From: Acestrorhynchus altus
Taxonomy: Eukaryota; Chordata; Actinopteri; Characiformes; Acestrorhynchidae
Direction: 5' to 3'
DNA: 64,000 bases
NCBI GenBank assembly: GCA_034509495.1
Contig: CM067519.1
Coordinates: forward strand, 22,448,103 to 22,512,102
Below are positions 22,985-35,985 of this stretch, in pieces (position 1 is the stretch's first letter; each line of letters starts with the position of its first letter). Both the position numbers and the translations under genes were made by a program. The notes beneath the pieces are model-generated. The model was not told where the DNA came from. It did no database searches and worked only from the letters and a program-made list of their open reading frames with translations.

Positions 22985-24887
22985 GTGGACTAGAAGTGCA
23001 TTAGAAGAACATCATGAAACCAAAAGTAGGACTCAAACATTACCATACAAATAAAAAAAACAGTGAAAATATTTTAGTGACAGTGAATTTTTATTTGAAA
23101 TGTAATATAATGCAATGTTTTCTTGTAGATATGAGGCTCTTTCCAGGAAAGAAAAACTGTTGCTGTGGCTTGGAATGACGTGTCTGATGTTGTAATGGCA
23201 GCAAATTTCCAAAGTGAGTAATTGCACTTGACAAATGCAGTTTATCAGGATGATGCAACAAGGATTTTTATTTTGTTTGTTACGGTGTAACCCTCTACTT
23301 CCATTCAGAAGTTCTAACCTCTTCAGGATTTGGAAAAGAAGCAACAGATCACAGGTTTTAATGCCTGCAACCCTCCAAAAACCCTCCAAAAGTACATGTT
23401 AACCCTTTCAAGATTTGGAGACTCGGAGAACACAGACTTTAATGTTTCGTGAGTAACCCCCCTCTTTTTGAACCATCTGCTCATAATTTTAGCTATAGTC
23501 AAAACAGGGCGTCTGAAACCCTAGACCCGGTTCTTGTACAATGAAAGAAATTGTAAAGAACCCAACCCATGAAGCCACGTGTGTGACGTCCATGGCCGCA
23601 GAGTGCTATTCTACCAGGGGTGAAGAGGTTATTCAACTATGAATGTTCTCTACAGGTCCTTTGAGGGCTTTAAGCCACCAGGGCTTGAACCCTTCCAGCA
23701 CACCTGCATGCTATTGGCTCTAAGGGCCTGGGGTGTGGTCTTAAAGTCCTTCCTTTCCTTTCAGCACATCGACCAACACTGCACCGCTTTCTTCTGGACC
23801 AGCTAAATGTGAAGGCTGCTGGAGCACAATCTTCAAACTTTCTGAGATGAAAGAGGCCAACCCCTGGACTTTCCCACCGTTGGATTAACACCATAGCTTT
23901 TCTTCTCGCTCACAAGATACTGACAGAAAATGTGTTCTTTGATGTTTTCAGGAGAAAAAAAATAAGCAGGAAGGTCTAAAGTTTGTCAGACAACAGCGTT
24001 GGAGAAAAAAAGGCAGACTGTCCCCTGGGGGTCCAAGCACTTGGTGTAGAATTAGAGTGAGAGACAGCAGTAAAGTCTACAACCAAAGGGCTGATTCATC
24101 CTCATGGATGTCTGGGAAAAGACTAATTATGCATCGGTGCATGTCTCATTAAATGCACACCAGCATGTGTAGTACATTACGGCTTCTCCTCTGTGGCAGT
24201 AAACAAATGCCACTCTCTTTAATGTCCCGTCTTAATGAACTGTTTTAAAGGACGATTCTGGAGAAATGTTTTTACACTGTGGCTTTTTAACATGACGAGT
24301 ATATCAAGTGTTTCGGCCATATTTACTCTTTCACAATGTTTCTACTTCAAAACGATTCACTTATTCTACAACAATAGTCCTGCTCGACACAACGTCCCTT
24401 TAAGATGACCAACCTAATCTAGAACAACAATCCAACACGACCTTTGGCCTTTCCTTCTTTGAAACTCACACCCAAATGGTTTAAGACAACATGTGTTTAA
24501 GTACTGTACGTGTTTCTCACTGCTGTTCTCACACTTGGAAATCACTGTTACAGCTGGTGATTGTAAAAGTGGTGCAACATTTAGAGACATGCAATAAAAA
24601 TACAGTGGTGTCACTTTTTGATTTGTATCTTTTTAATCTTATTTTACTTTATTAATGCTCCTACTTTCAGTTTCATAGACATTTATTCAGCATCATAAAA
24701 GTGCAATATTTACAGTAATTATCATTTATATTTATCATTTATATATCATTTATATTTACAATAATTATCAAATATAATTATTCATATGTAGTTCAAACAG
24801 CATTTCAGAAATCTTAATGTACTAAAGGTGCTAAATACAGTACAACAAGTTTAAACAACCAGTATAATTATATTACAAGGCTCTACA
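22985..24887. other. No gene recognised; small duplicated motif near 23.35 kb
   Basis: Two degenerate copies of 'taaccctttcaagatttgga...acag-ttttaatg' occur at about 23314-23366 and 23399-23449. The stretch 24110-24260 has a taattatgcat core and looks unique. No reading frame convinces. Confidence 0.35.
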
Positions 24888-25063
24888 CCTCAACCTACAC
24901 CTAAACTTAACCCTTACTGTAACCCTAACCTTAATCGTAACCTAAATGTTACCTAAACTTAACCTAATTCTAACCTAACCCTAAACTGTCCTCTAACCTA
25001 AACTTAACCTAATTCTAACCTTAACTGTAACCTAAACTTAACCATAACCCTTACCACAACCTA
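24888..25063. repeat. Degenerate telomere-like tandem array
   Basis: About 175 bp of variants of a 6-7 bp unit (cctaac, cttaac, ctgtaac, ctaaact), including ctaacctaaccctaa, which contains the vertebrate telomere unit CCCTAA on this strand. A longer period is visible: aacctaaacttaacctaatt occurs twice. It is too degenerate for a young interstitial telomere. Confidence 0.7.
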
Positions 25064-25138
25064 GTCCACTGAAAAGAGTGAATCCTTTATGTGGAACAAT
25101 GCTAATAAAAATACTTTATTTTGTTAATTCATTTAAGT

Positions 25139-25435
25139 CCATCCATTTTCTGAACCACTTATTCCTGAATAGGGTCACGGGTGAGCCGGTGCCCAGCCGG
25201 CAACTCTGAGTGCAAGGGTGGGAAACAACCCTAGACAGGGTTGCACACACACAGCCACTTCACCTATGCATGTCTTTGGACTGTGGGGGAAACCGGAGTA
25301 CCCGGAGGAAACCCACGCGAACACGGGGAGAACATGCAAACTCCACACAGAAACTTCCCAGGTCGCCACACCCAGGGATCGAACCCAGGTCCTTCTTGCT
25401 GTGAGGCAACAGCGCTATCCACTGGACGACCGTGC
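25139..25435. repeat. Abundant teleost dispersed repeat (LINE/SINE-derived)
   Basis: Has the ordered words ccatccattttctgaaccac, tgcatgtctttggactgtgg, gagtacccggaggaaaccca, acatgcaaactccacacaga and ccttcttgctgtgaggcaac, ending agcgctatccactggacgac. I know this sequence as a very common fish interspersed repeat but cannot fix its class by eye. The overlapping 64-73 codon frames within it are not genes. Fragments of the same family occur at 5819-5910 and 37936-38027, and its distal part seems to have seeded the tandem array at 60051. Confidence 0.8.
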
Positions 25436-26617
25436 TTAATTTAAGTCATATATACATATGATTTTTAATGTCGTTGGGTAAATATATTTAGGGTTTAAAA
25501 GTGGCAAAATTGTACGAAAACCTTCAAAAAACCATGTTTGGTATTTCAGTATTTGTTTTATTTGTATCATAACTCTAACCATAATCATAGTTAAATGTGA
25601 ATTCCTTACCATCTATGTTTCCATCCAATTAAAAAAATGAAATGAAATAAAAATCAGCGTGCTGTAGTGACTATATCCTCAATTCTTCTTCATGTACATG
25701 TCAGGTTGTCTTGCGTGTGTTTGGAAATCAGCACTTTTTATATTGTAATATGAATTTTTCGAGGTACATTCCAGTCATAACGTACTTATTTTATGAGACC
25801 GTGTTGAACAGAAACTTTCCAGTATGACTTGGAGTAAAATCTTTTTCCACTGACTTCCAAATATTTTCTTTCCTGTAAATATGCTATTTTGGAGATTCAT
25901 TTTTTTCTGTTTTTCACACTGAGTAAAGAAAAATAAGCAAATCAAACTCTAAACTAAACATTAATAAAGTTAATAAAGCTACATTTTCAATGAAGAACTA
26001 AAATCTGAACCAGTCTATTTAAGTAAAAGAACAAAACAGACGTGAGTGGAGCTATCTCACTTTGCAGACAGTGTTCAGTGAGTGTGTAATTCCTTAACCT
26101 TCTCTATCTGTTAGGAAGGACCCCTCCCTGCACTCTCCTTCACTTGACCCATGGCTGGTTTGACAGCACTAATGGCATTAAGCCACCGCAAAACAAGGTC
26201 TTTAGTGTTTATCTTGTAAGAGGGGGATTTGTTGTGGGATGAGTGAGCAGTATGACCAAAGCCGTCCAGCCCAAACACTTGCTCCTGCAGTACAAATCCA
26301 GGGCACAGAGAAATTATTAAGAGATGTGTGAGAGGCAGGAGTCACATTACCTCACTCTTTCCACAGGAAACCTGGAAAAAAGGGAACATTTGCTGTCTAA
26401 AAATCCCCTTTCCACCAGCAAAACGTCCTTTTGTAGTGGTGCTACCTTCTCTGATATCACATAATTCCACCAATAGTCATCAAAAATCGAACCAGCTGGT
26501 TTTCTACATTTGGCAAATCTTCAGTAACTTTAAGAGTTAGTCATTGATGTGATCACAATGACTCTTAGACATGAAGACTGGGCCACACTCATTCTCATAA
26601 CTACAAATGAATGTGCT
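25436..26617. other. No gene recognised
   Basis: AT-rich to mixed sequence without recognisable repeats or domains. Confidence 0.4.
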
Positions 26618-26710
26618 AGAAAAAGTTCTTTGAGAAATGCCAGAGGAACCATTTTTGGTTCTGTGTTTAAGATTTGAAGAAAAATTTAAAGGCATAGAGA
26701 ACTTTTATTG
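26618..26710. mobile_element. Fragment of the 'GAACC' MITE (family 7)
   Basis: Words aagttctttgagaaatgcca and gaggaaccatttttggttct match the palindromic ttctt/gaacc vocabulary of the fuller copy at 44289-44648. Confidence 0.45.
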
Positions 26711-26903
26711 GAGGTGAAGATGTTCAAGACCTTCATTTGGTGGATCATTGGGAGGGGAGTGGGGGATTTCTACTGACGGCTCTCAGTGACCCACACCCAT
26801 AGTGGCCCACGGCCCAGTTCTCCCCATAGGCAGGTTATGGCTGATGTGAAAACTTTCCATTTTTAAGGTAAGGATTATGTAATGATACTAAAACTGGTGC
26901 ATT

Positions 26904-26985
26904 TATGGCACTTTTCCACTGCATGGTACCTACACTACTCTACTCGACTCACCTTTGTGTCACCTTGTACCTGGATTGTTCCCTG
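26904..26985. mobile_element. One end of a common fish MITE ('ttttccactgcatggtacc')
   Basis: gcacttttccactgcatggt followed by acctacactactctactcga is the terminal region of a widespread DNA-transposon-derived repeat. No matching inverted end is visible downstream, so it is truncated. Confidence 0.6.
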
Positions 26986-29423
26986 AAATACAGCTGGTGA
27001 CATTAAAGCAGCAACACATGAGCAAATTATTATATAATAAATATATAATAAATATATTTTTTAAAGGTTTCTGGATTTTAAGTAGTTGTTTAAACATTTC
27101 ATTAATGGAGTATTTGTGGTAAATAAGTCAATGGTAGCTAGATGGGTGCTGGGTTATTTTTAAGTCAGTGTATTTTATCAAAATACATGTTAATATATTC
27201 CATTCTATGTTTCGATTTTTAGAAAATGAAGTTTATTTAAAGGCCAAAACTGGAAGTGTGTTGTAGTTATTGTAGTGTTAGCAATGAGCCACACAAACAG
27301 CAAGCGCAGAATATATCCTTATAAAGGAAATACAGCATTATTGTTAAAAAACTCACTATAATTCACTAAATTCACTATGAACTCACTAAATTCATATATT
27401 TATATATGAATTGACAAATTCTAGAAATCATAGATTATACAAGTTCATGAGCTATATTCATAAAAGGCAGGGTTGCCATGAGAAGGCTTGGTTATGCATA
27501 GGAATTAAGTGATTGACAGCCTTGGTGACCAGAGATAATATGATCTGAAAGGGCGTTTCCAGGTTCCTTTGGTCTGTGGACAGGTCTAATCAAATGAAAA
27601 GGCCAGTCTGCCGTCTCTGATCTTTCTTGCACAGACTCTGGTTGCAAATTTAACAATATTTCAGACAATTTCACTTTATTTTTACAGAGCGGAAGGGAAT
27701 GAAACTGCATTGTCCACCTTTAATATATGGTCCCTGGTCCAGAGAGATAGCAAGAGCAGTGAATATCCAACATTACAGTGTATTGCAGGGGAGTAATGTT
27801 AGGAGTACAAACAGTGACGTTTAAGTGGTAGCTTCACAAATACGACAGCATATGTGTGCATAATAGCAAATAATACAACAATAGAGCTGGATGTCTGCAT
27901 TGCTGTGCAGAGAAGGACGGTTCTCTCTGGCCAGTCAGGACTTTATAAGGTTCCCACGTCATTGTTTATTCCACACTTGGCTGATTTGAGTGAGCAGATA
28001 TGAAAAAAATGTATTTTGAATAATGGAAAATCAAAAAAGCTGTGTAGAGTCCAGCACAGTGGAGCTACCATGCATTGAAAAATGCCATTATATATACTAT
28101 ATCCAGCAGCGCATTCACGCCAAGGGTTTATTGTTTTGTTTTGTTTTTTAATGAGACACAATATACAACAGCCAATCAGAACAGAGGTATGTACAAATAT
28201 CTGTCTTAAAGGCACAGTAACAAATACAGCCTGTTCTGTTGTAAAGGATGAGGAGAGATTGGAAAATGCTCTAAATATTAGCACTATTTTTGGCGCATAG
28301 AGTTGAAGCTGTTAAATGAAACTACCAGTTTTATAGCCAACCTACTCCTGATTTAGGCCTCTGTCTCCCAACCTGTATTGTTTTACACTTCAGCTCGCTG
28401 CTTTGAAGGATAAATCTGAACAGACTGTTGCAGCAGAAGCTGTAATGACTTTCCCTTATACTGTATCCAAAAGCAACTGTGTGTGAATTGGCCACCCGTT
28501 CTCTGTATCCCGCTTTTCCCCCTCAGACGTCTGTTTTTTCCCTCTTTACCTGGCTGCCCATCCCCCCCCGATCTGCAGCGAGGGAAAAATAATTTTGTCT
28601 GCTAGTTGTTTCCAGATGTAGGCCACATCCCGAGCCTGCTGTGACTGCACACGCTCTTGCATTCTTACACAGAAAAGCGCAGCAGCAGGACAATCTCATC
28701 TTTCCCAATTAGACATCATCATCGTCTAGAGGAGAGCGAGCTTGAAAAAAATAATAAGGAAAAACACGAGTAACGAGGAAGGATGTCGTCTGAAACTGAT
28801 TCAGCCAGTGAGTCCGTCTTTGAAGCTCCAGATGGGATTTTACTGATGCTTTGTGTTTTTCCACACTGAGAGCTGGCCCACGGAGCTGCTGCACTGCAGG
28901 CCCATAAAACAGAATCCTCACCCTCTGAATCTTAACTCTGCAATCTACACTTTCGCTAAAGCGATATTATGCAACACTTGGGCAGCAGATATGGACAAGT
29001 AACTGTATAAACAGGCCTACATATACATTTACGTGCCTTATATCTACTATAGAGTGTAAGCCTACAGTGTGCAAGCCTACAGTCTGTTCTATCTAACTGC
29101 ATAGTTCATATCAACCCTCCATATCAGCCCTCATTTCACTGAAACTGTGAAATGGACCCACTATAAGGCCACTACTGACCAGATAATGTTTGGGTGGTGG
29201 ACCATTCTAATCACTGGAATGCCTAATACCATATTTTAGGATTCTTGTTAGGCGTATTATGTGTGTTATGTGTGTGCCATCACAGTATGGTCATCAGAGT
29301 TCAGTGCAGGCAGTCGTGAGGAGGAGATGCCGAATGCATAGCCAATAGGTGTGCTCATGGATTAATGCAATGAGCTTTACCCAGAAACCATTTCTTCAGT
29401 ATGTCACTAATACTACAGATACA
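26986..29423. other. No gene recognised
   Basis: AT-rich to about 27420, then complex sequence. 29188-29222 (gggtggtggaccattctaat) is a small stray piece of MITE family 1. The 113-codon minus-strand frame at 27943-28284 lacks recognisable motifs. 28360-28720 is complex and repeat-free. Confidence 0.35.
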
Positions 29424-29800
29424 CTGATCAAGCATATCATTATGACCACAGTGGTGGTGTGTTAGTGCGTGTCGTTGATCAGTGGACAAGTGGACCAGAC
29501 ACGGCAGTGCTGATGGAGTGTTTAAACACTGGGTACTTTTGTAAAGTCAGAGAGAGAGAGAGAGAGAGAAGCTCATCTGTTTCTGTGCAGTTGATTTTGG
29601 TCATCCTCTAATCCGTCATCACTGGACGCTGCCCACAGGATGCTGGAAAATTGGTTGTTTCTGGTTGGTGGACTATTCTCAGTTCAGCAATGATTCTGAG
29701 GGGTTTAAACACTCCAGCAGCACTGCTGGGTCTGATCCACTTATACCAGTGCAACACACACTAACACACCACCCCCATGTCAGTGTCACTACAGTGTGCT
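29424..29800. mobile_element. Foldback MITE family 1, second copy
   Basis: Starts with the terminal word tgatcaagcatatcattatg and goes straight into gtggtggtgtgttagtgcgt...gatggagtgtttaaacac. The other side has gggtttaaacactccagcag...acacactaacacaccacccc, so the two halves are inverted copies. The centre carries an (AG)11 run (29549-29570) and 'actggacgctgcccacagga'. The internal block order differs from the 895-1467 copy, where the outer arms are retained and the centre is short. The right terminal repeat is lost. Confidence 0.75.
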
Positions 29801-30102
29801 TGTGCATTGTGGATTTTGGAGTATACATGCTACACACTACTACACAATACTAATACTAGGAATACCCCTCACCTCTCCACCCCCTGGTCACACAGAAAGA
29901 GTGTTATGGGACCATTAAACCATTAAAGGGGGCCCAACTAATAAGATTTTAGAGCAGGAACTGTCTTTTTAATAACAACGTTTATGCGTGCTGTGGTCGA
30001 GGGACAGGCTATTACAGATAGTGGAATGGACTCCCTTCCCAGACCTCTCAACAAACCAAACGAACAAGAAACGGTCATGACAGAAGGTAAGCTGAGCTAG
30101 AT

Positions 30103-30103
<1 letters not shown>

Positions 30104-30140
<37 letters not shown>

Positions 30141-30157
30141 CACACACACATACACAC
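30104..30157. repeat. (CA)n microsatellite, interrupted
   Basis: About 25 CA units with interruptions at about 30133 and 30151. Confidence 0.95.
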
Positions 30158-30249
30158 AAATCCTGTGTAGATTTGGATCTTCTTGTTTACAGTATCATTA
30201 CTAAAATACTAATACTTCTAGCTAGTGATGACTTAAATGCACTATTTCA

Positions 30250-30635
30250 GGTGGTGGTCATGGTGTGAGGCTTCTAGAATGTATGTCACTATGTGATCAC
30301 TACAGTATCCCAAGTAGTTGTAGCAGATGGCTGCTATTGTAATTTGTTACAGGTAGTTGTGATGGTGTTGCTATTTGGTTGATAGCTGTGGTGTTGCTTT
30401 GTAGTTTGCTACTGCCAGGTGGTTGCTGTGGTAATCCAGGGAGATGCCATGATGTTGCCAATTGGTTGATAGATGGTTGTTATATTGTTGCTATGTGGTA
30501 GGTATTGTAGCCCAGGTGGTTGCTCTGGTGTTGCTAAGTGACTTATAGATGGTTGCTATATTGTTGCTATGTGACATTACTACTTTAATATATCATGAGA
30601 GTCTTATTAGGCTGAATGGTTGCCAGGGTGTTGTG
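30250..30635. repeat. Degenerate minisatellite of 'gttgctatg-tggttg' units
   Basis: Irregular tandem recurrence of gttgctat, tggttgatag, ggtggttgctgtgg and tggtgttgct. The best-conserved pair is agatggttgttatattgttg (about 30471) and agatggttgctatattgttg (about 30548), each followed by ctatgtg. This vocabulary (ttgctaggtggttgctatgg) recurs as minisatellites in many fish genomes. Confidence 0.7.
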
Positions 30636-33240
30636 TGAAGGGGTGCATTTGTGGAGTAGAGATGCATATGGGTTAAATGTGTTCTTTATATAAGCCTTCT
30701 TTATCACTTTAAGAACATAAACAGAAACAATGCTTTGTTTTGGTTCAGGGCTAAGGAACTGACTATCATGGCCTGTGACCTCGCTCTGGAGAGACAAGGG
30801 AAATCCAGTAAATTACACTAAGCCCAGTTCTCCTTCTCTCTCTCCCACATCCAGAGAGAAATCAGGGGAACATGATGTTTATTGGGATTTGTTACACAAC
30901 AAACTATTGAGAGGATATTAGAGTGTGTGTGATACCGGCCCACAACAATTGGAGTAAGCCCTGAGCACAGATCTGGGATGGTGGAGTACACAACAAAAGC
31001 CACATCCTTAACCACTTTAGTCTGTTGTCCTTGGCTGAGTGACGCAGTGGTGCGAGATTACAGTTGACTGCTGGGGTCGCTTACATTTTGGCTTAGGACA
31101 AGCGTTGCTGTTGAGTGTGTTTATGAAGAACACAAATGGACAAAGACCTCAGTTTTCTGATTTTCATTCCAAACACATCCCTCGAATCAACAGAATACAG
31201 GCTGATATCACTCACCTGCTGTAAAAGCTGCTCTAAAAGCTGGAATGACTGTGTACCTACATGTAATATCAGTTTATATACCTGCGTATCAGTAATAAGA
31301 CTGTGTCTTTGATTGTATCAGTATAAGCACTGCCTCGGGGATATATTTAAAATAAAATAAATGAAAGAAAATATATATATATATATATATATGAAATAAT
31401 ATATTATTTTATATAATTATATTTATATAATATTTAATATTCTATCATGTTTAATATTTGAAATAAAAAATAAAATACATTTATTTCCAGGTAACAGTTT
31501 ATATGATGCATTTATATACATAATCATCCTGAACTAATTTATTTTGTTTGGTTTTTAAACTTTATATCTCCTTTAATGGGGTTCATTTAAATCATTTAGG
31601 AAGGAGCTAAACGCTTGAGCGAAATCTTTCCACAACAGTCTCATTTCTAACCAGCCTTTATTCAAGAGTACAGACAAAGTGGGTGTATAAAGGGACATCT
31701 GAAGGCAGGGAAATGTGGACCTGTGTACACTGGGCCCTGCCAAAAAGAAATATACAGAGGGACCATGGTCAAGTGAAGTGAAGTGTGACAAAGACAAAGG
31801 TGAAAAAAAAAGAGGGAAAACACAGAAAATCGACAAACATTTTTACAGAAGAGTTGCTTAAACCTTCCTTTTCTATCATGTTAACTAACGCGTTTAGCTG
31901 TTGATCTCCGCACTGACTGTTGCATTAACAGCAAGGCTTAGCTAAGCTGAAGTTGTTCTCTTACTCTCTAACTTTGCGTTCATCCTCTAGTGATGCAGCA
32001 GTTACGTTTTGCTGTTGTACAGTGTAACTGCATGTGCTATTTAAGGTGGAATGGAGAGCTAATATTTGAAGTGATCTTCAGTCTTGTTTAGGCTGTTTTG
32101 TTACCTTCTGAGAAGCTCTGCGGTGTGGCAGCAGAGAATCATGTCTGCTTATGATGCCTAGATGATGCTGTAGTCTGCTTCAATGCAACTCTGGATCAGA
32201 ACTATACAAAACAATTCCCAGACCATCACAGATGGCTGGAGTGGAGTGGAGGCAGGGGAAGGGAAAGAGCTGTGCTTCCCCTCAGGCTCCGAAACCCTAG
32301 TTCATCTCTGGGAGCTGAGCTGGCTGCCCGAGCTGGGTGTGTGTTCTCTCCCCCCACTTCAGTATTCTGTGTGTTCACTGCCATGGTCAGAGATGGAAAT
32401 CCGATGTCCCGCTGTGCAATGTCTGACCAGGAATTTTGTTGAATGTGTGGGATATTTTATAATGACCTTTTTAAAGACATGCTTTGGGTTTTCACTTTTG
32501 AGCAACTTGACAACTTGAAAGAATAAAAACAGGCAGGTTTTACTGACATGAAACTCTAACACGGGAAGGGCAGGGGCATCCTTATTTTGCAACCGTAAGC
32601 ATGGCTGTTTGTGTACATCTCTTCAACTTGAACTGTCTGAGAGAAACTCCAGATGACTGGTGCTCTCCAAGGAGGAGGAGGCTGAAGTCAAAGGGATTTG
32701 CTGAGGTCCCGCTGGAGGAGCTGTCTGCTTGATGGGAAAACGGAGCAAACACCGGGGCTTTGGAAATGAAATCAGTGTCTAGGATCTAGGCTGAGAGGCA
32801 AGGAGGAGGCAAACACACACACACACACACCCTCCTATGATGTGGTGCAGACGTCACCCAGTCTCTCTGTGAGGCCTACGAGCTCGGGAAGCCGTAAAAA
32901 GCACCACATGTCGCCTCTCCTCCAGCACCCAATTCATTTCCCGTCTACAGCAAAGCAGCATCCCGGCCACTCGCGCCTGGCTAACAAACCCTGAATGAGT
33001 TACAGCAATCTTAGCCCAAATGGGTGCATTAGACGTTCCGATAAAAAGCGAAACAGCTTCCTAAGCGCTTGTTTACGCTACATAAACAATTAGTGTTGGC
33101 ATCACAACTGTAACAGCCATAATAATGGAAATAAACACACTTTGTATTCCACTTATGAAATTATCTGCTACTATTGTGTGAAACAGGATAAATACTATCA
33201 TACAGGTATATAATATTAGTTTCCACTTGCAGGCTTGTCC
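30636..33240. other. No gene recognised
   Basis: Includes a short (AT)n at about 31371-31393 and (CA)8 at 32815-32830. 32870-33130 is unique-looking and is flagged as possible regulatory DNA. The 111-codon frame at 32183-32518 has no recognisable domain. Confidence 0.35.
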
Positions 33241-33263
33241 AAAAAATAAATAAATAAATAAAT
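33241..33263. repeat. (AAAT)n microsatellite
   Basis: Five to six AAAT/AATA units. Confidence 0.85.
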
Positions 33264-33996
33264 ACTATATATTTTATATTTCTATATATACATTTTAATT
33301 TATTTTCTTTTTTTTCATGCTCTGAATGATTGTTAAGAAACATACAGATCTGACATCCTGAATAAGGAATGAAAGGGAAAAACAGGGCAATGGCACCAAC
33401 CAGACTGGCCAGGAAAGAGTCTGAACAAATAATTAGAAGAGAGAGGCATGAAAACAAACAGTGGAGCAGATGGACGCCGGACAAACAGTCTTCACTAAGC
33501 AGGTAATAAATGCATTCGAATGCTTTCTGGAAGATCATAGAGCTGAATAAAATCACACACTTGCAGCCTCTTCAAAAATCCATATGCCTCATCAGCTAAG
33601 TCCGGGGTGCACTACACAACTTTTATTAACAGACTGTATATCTCTCCCCACTGAGTTCTGATGATTTTTATGGCAATAAAAAAAAAAAAAAACATCCATT
33701 GCACTAAACTAATAATCATACTCTACACAACTCTATACTGTACAAAACCTGCTGCTGACCCGAACCAGACTGGCCCAAAACATGCCTGACTTGACTCGGA
33801 TTAAACATGGAAGTACAACAGCTTGCTGTGGTCATTGTTTATGCCAAAATATGTGCTGACCCCTTTTTGTAGAAAATGTTGTGGGTGGGAAATCAGCAGC
33901 ACATATTGGAGACTAACCTTCATATGAGGGAGAAATAAACTTATAAAATATATATTAAACATGATAAAATAATACATTTTATATAAATGCATTTTG

Positions 33997-33998
<2 letters not shown>

Positions 33999-34052
<54 letters not shown>

Positions 34053-34070
34053 TATTCTATTCTATTCTAT
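33999..34070. repeat. Compound (AT)n-(TCTAT)4 microsatellite
   Basis: About 52 bp of alternating AT passing directly into four tctat pentamers. Confidence 0.95.
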
Positions 34071-35400
34071 ATAGGTAAAGGGTTCTTTTGCATAGTACAA
34101 AAAGGGGCTTCATTCTCTTATTAGCCCCCAAAAATAAATTAATTAAAAATAAATTCTTTACTATATACTGTAGAACTTTATTTCTTAATTCCATAATGTA
34201 ATTATATATCAGGGAACTTTAAAGGAAATGTGGTGAATGTTCCCTCGCTGTCCACTGGTTCTCCAAATATCAACACTAGTTCAACAGCCATTTTCTGGAA
34301 CCTTATATTTCCATATAAATGGATCAATATTCAGTATAAGATTTAATTATTGACCACTGTTCTTCAGTGCACATTTACAGAAGCAAACTTCAAACATCTA
34401 ACCCCTCCAGACTGATCAGCTGATCATTTTTTTTATTGGTTAGCAGATTATTTTTTATCTGTGACTCTAATGGGCCAATCCCGTCTGCTTCGCTTAATGA
34501 GCTTTATGTCTTCATCTGTCTCCCTGTGCTGACCACATGGTGCCAAGCATTGTAAATTGGCTGATGCATATGGCAGGAGGGAGGTTCCTCTTTATACTTT
34601 CCAACCATCTGAAGACAAGCTGGATGGAACGTTCCACACAAACAAACAGAGCAGAGACGAGCTGCAGCCACAGCCCATCATGTGTCTCCTCTGTCTTCTC
34701 ACTGTCTCGTCTCCACACTGACTCATGGGGCTAATTATGGAGCCTTTGTGCTCCATCTTAGGTGTTGTTTGGTTGCATTCTGTAGTTATATTCAGTAATG
34801 CAGTATTACAGATCTTACACCTCACTCTGCCCATGGCAGCACTCCGCCTCCTGTTAACGTTAGAAGTGATGGCACTCCTTGCCAGAAAATATAGAAGCGT
34901 CCACGCAGTTCTTTCTGGTTTTGGCCGAGAACGTTCACACTCCCCGAGCTTGAATTTTAGATGTGATGAAGCCACAAAGGAGCAAAATATTTTCAGAAGT
35001 TCCTCTCAGAAAGTATTACCATCTAAATCTGCGCCGGCGACTGAGTAGGCTGTTTCTCCTGGCAAAAAATCAGCGTAGGAAAAGCATTTTTCACATTTAT
35101 TTGCCTTGATGACAGGACGGTGGTTTAGGTAGGCTGATTCGTATGGCATGTTGACTACAACAGAATTTTTATGAGGCTTTTTGTCTGCCAGTAGGGAAAG
35201 GCTTCTGCTTGAAAAGTGATTTCCTGTACTCCTCGAAAAACAAGGAAAAACAACTTATTTTCCACGTGAAGAGATATTTTTAGGTGTTGGGGGCCTAATG
35301 GAAAAAAGGATGGCAGTTCTATCAAAACAGATGCACTACAATTAAAAAATATATATTTTAATTGTTCTTCTAATTTTTTATTTATTTATTTATTTATTTT
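34071..35400. other. No gene recognised
   Basis: Complex sequence. Long overlapping frames on both strands (34592-34975 minus, 34725-35048 plus) share the same bases and show no family features. (TTTA)n at 35376-35399. Confidence 0.35.
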
Positions 35401-35430
35401 TACTGTACTGTGCAAAGGTTTTCGGCACCT
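35401..35430 (+). mobile_element. Isolated Tc1-type terminal repeat
   Basis: tactgtactgtgcaaaggtt followed by ttcggcacc matches a Tc1-family end of the form 'actgtgcaaaagtcttaggcacc'. No matching right end was found. Confidence 0.5.
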
Positions 35431-35560
35431 GATCACATCATTTATCCTTTACAACCCTCATCAATTTTGTGGGATGTTTTCACAGTTTCACGTACTTTTA
35501 TTAGTCAATAAATATTAAAATATTTACCCCTATTAAAATAGTATCGTTGTTGTCTCTGAG

Positions 35561-35710
35561 TCTGCATTCAGGTTGAGCATGTACATGTGGACGGAGCAGT
35601 AAACATGCACTGGAAGCTGCTTTGCCATTAAACTGGGATTTCATTCAGTTGGAAACGATTGAATTTGAGCAGTTTTCTGGACTGGATTATTCGCTGATAC
35701 CCTAACCACT
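35561..35710 (+). repeat. Dispersed repeat family 4, copy 2
   Basis: gtggacggagcagtaaacat, gcactggaagctgctttgcc and gggatttcattcagttggaa align with the other copies, and ctggattattcgctgata aligns with copy 1. Confidence 0.7.
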
Positions 35711-35879
35711 GTGGTGATGTGAGGATGTGTTCCGTTCCATTACCAGCTCACCTGATTTAACATCATTAAGCAGTGATTCGCCAAACCTGGTGTTGGATGA
35801 TGACTATAAATAATACTAGACTCCCATGAGTAGAGTTTAGTGAGTTTTTTTTTTTTTTTGTAGATATATATAACCGAAA

Positions 35880-35985
<106 letters not shown>

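Noticed and set aside
24244..24405. Short inverted ends ttttaaaggacg / cgtccctttaaga as a MITE
   Set aside because: Only about 12 bp pair, with no further inward similarity; too weak to call.
33161..33556. 131-codon minus-strand frame
   Set aside because: Phenylalanine, isoleucine and leucine-rich translation of AT-rich DNA crossing an (AAAT)n repeat.
34592..35048. Overlapping 107-127 codon frames on opposite strands
   Set aside because: Opposed frames over the same bases without motifs; no reason to prefer either.
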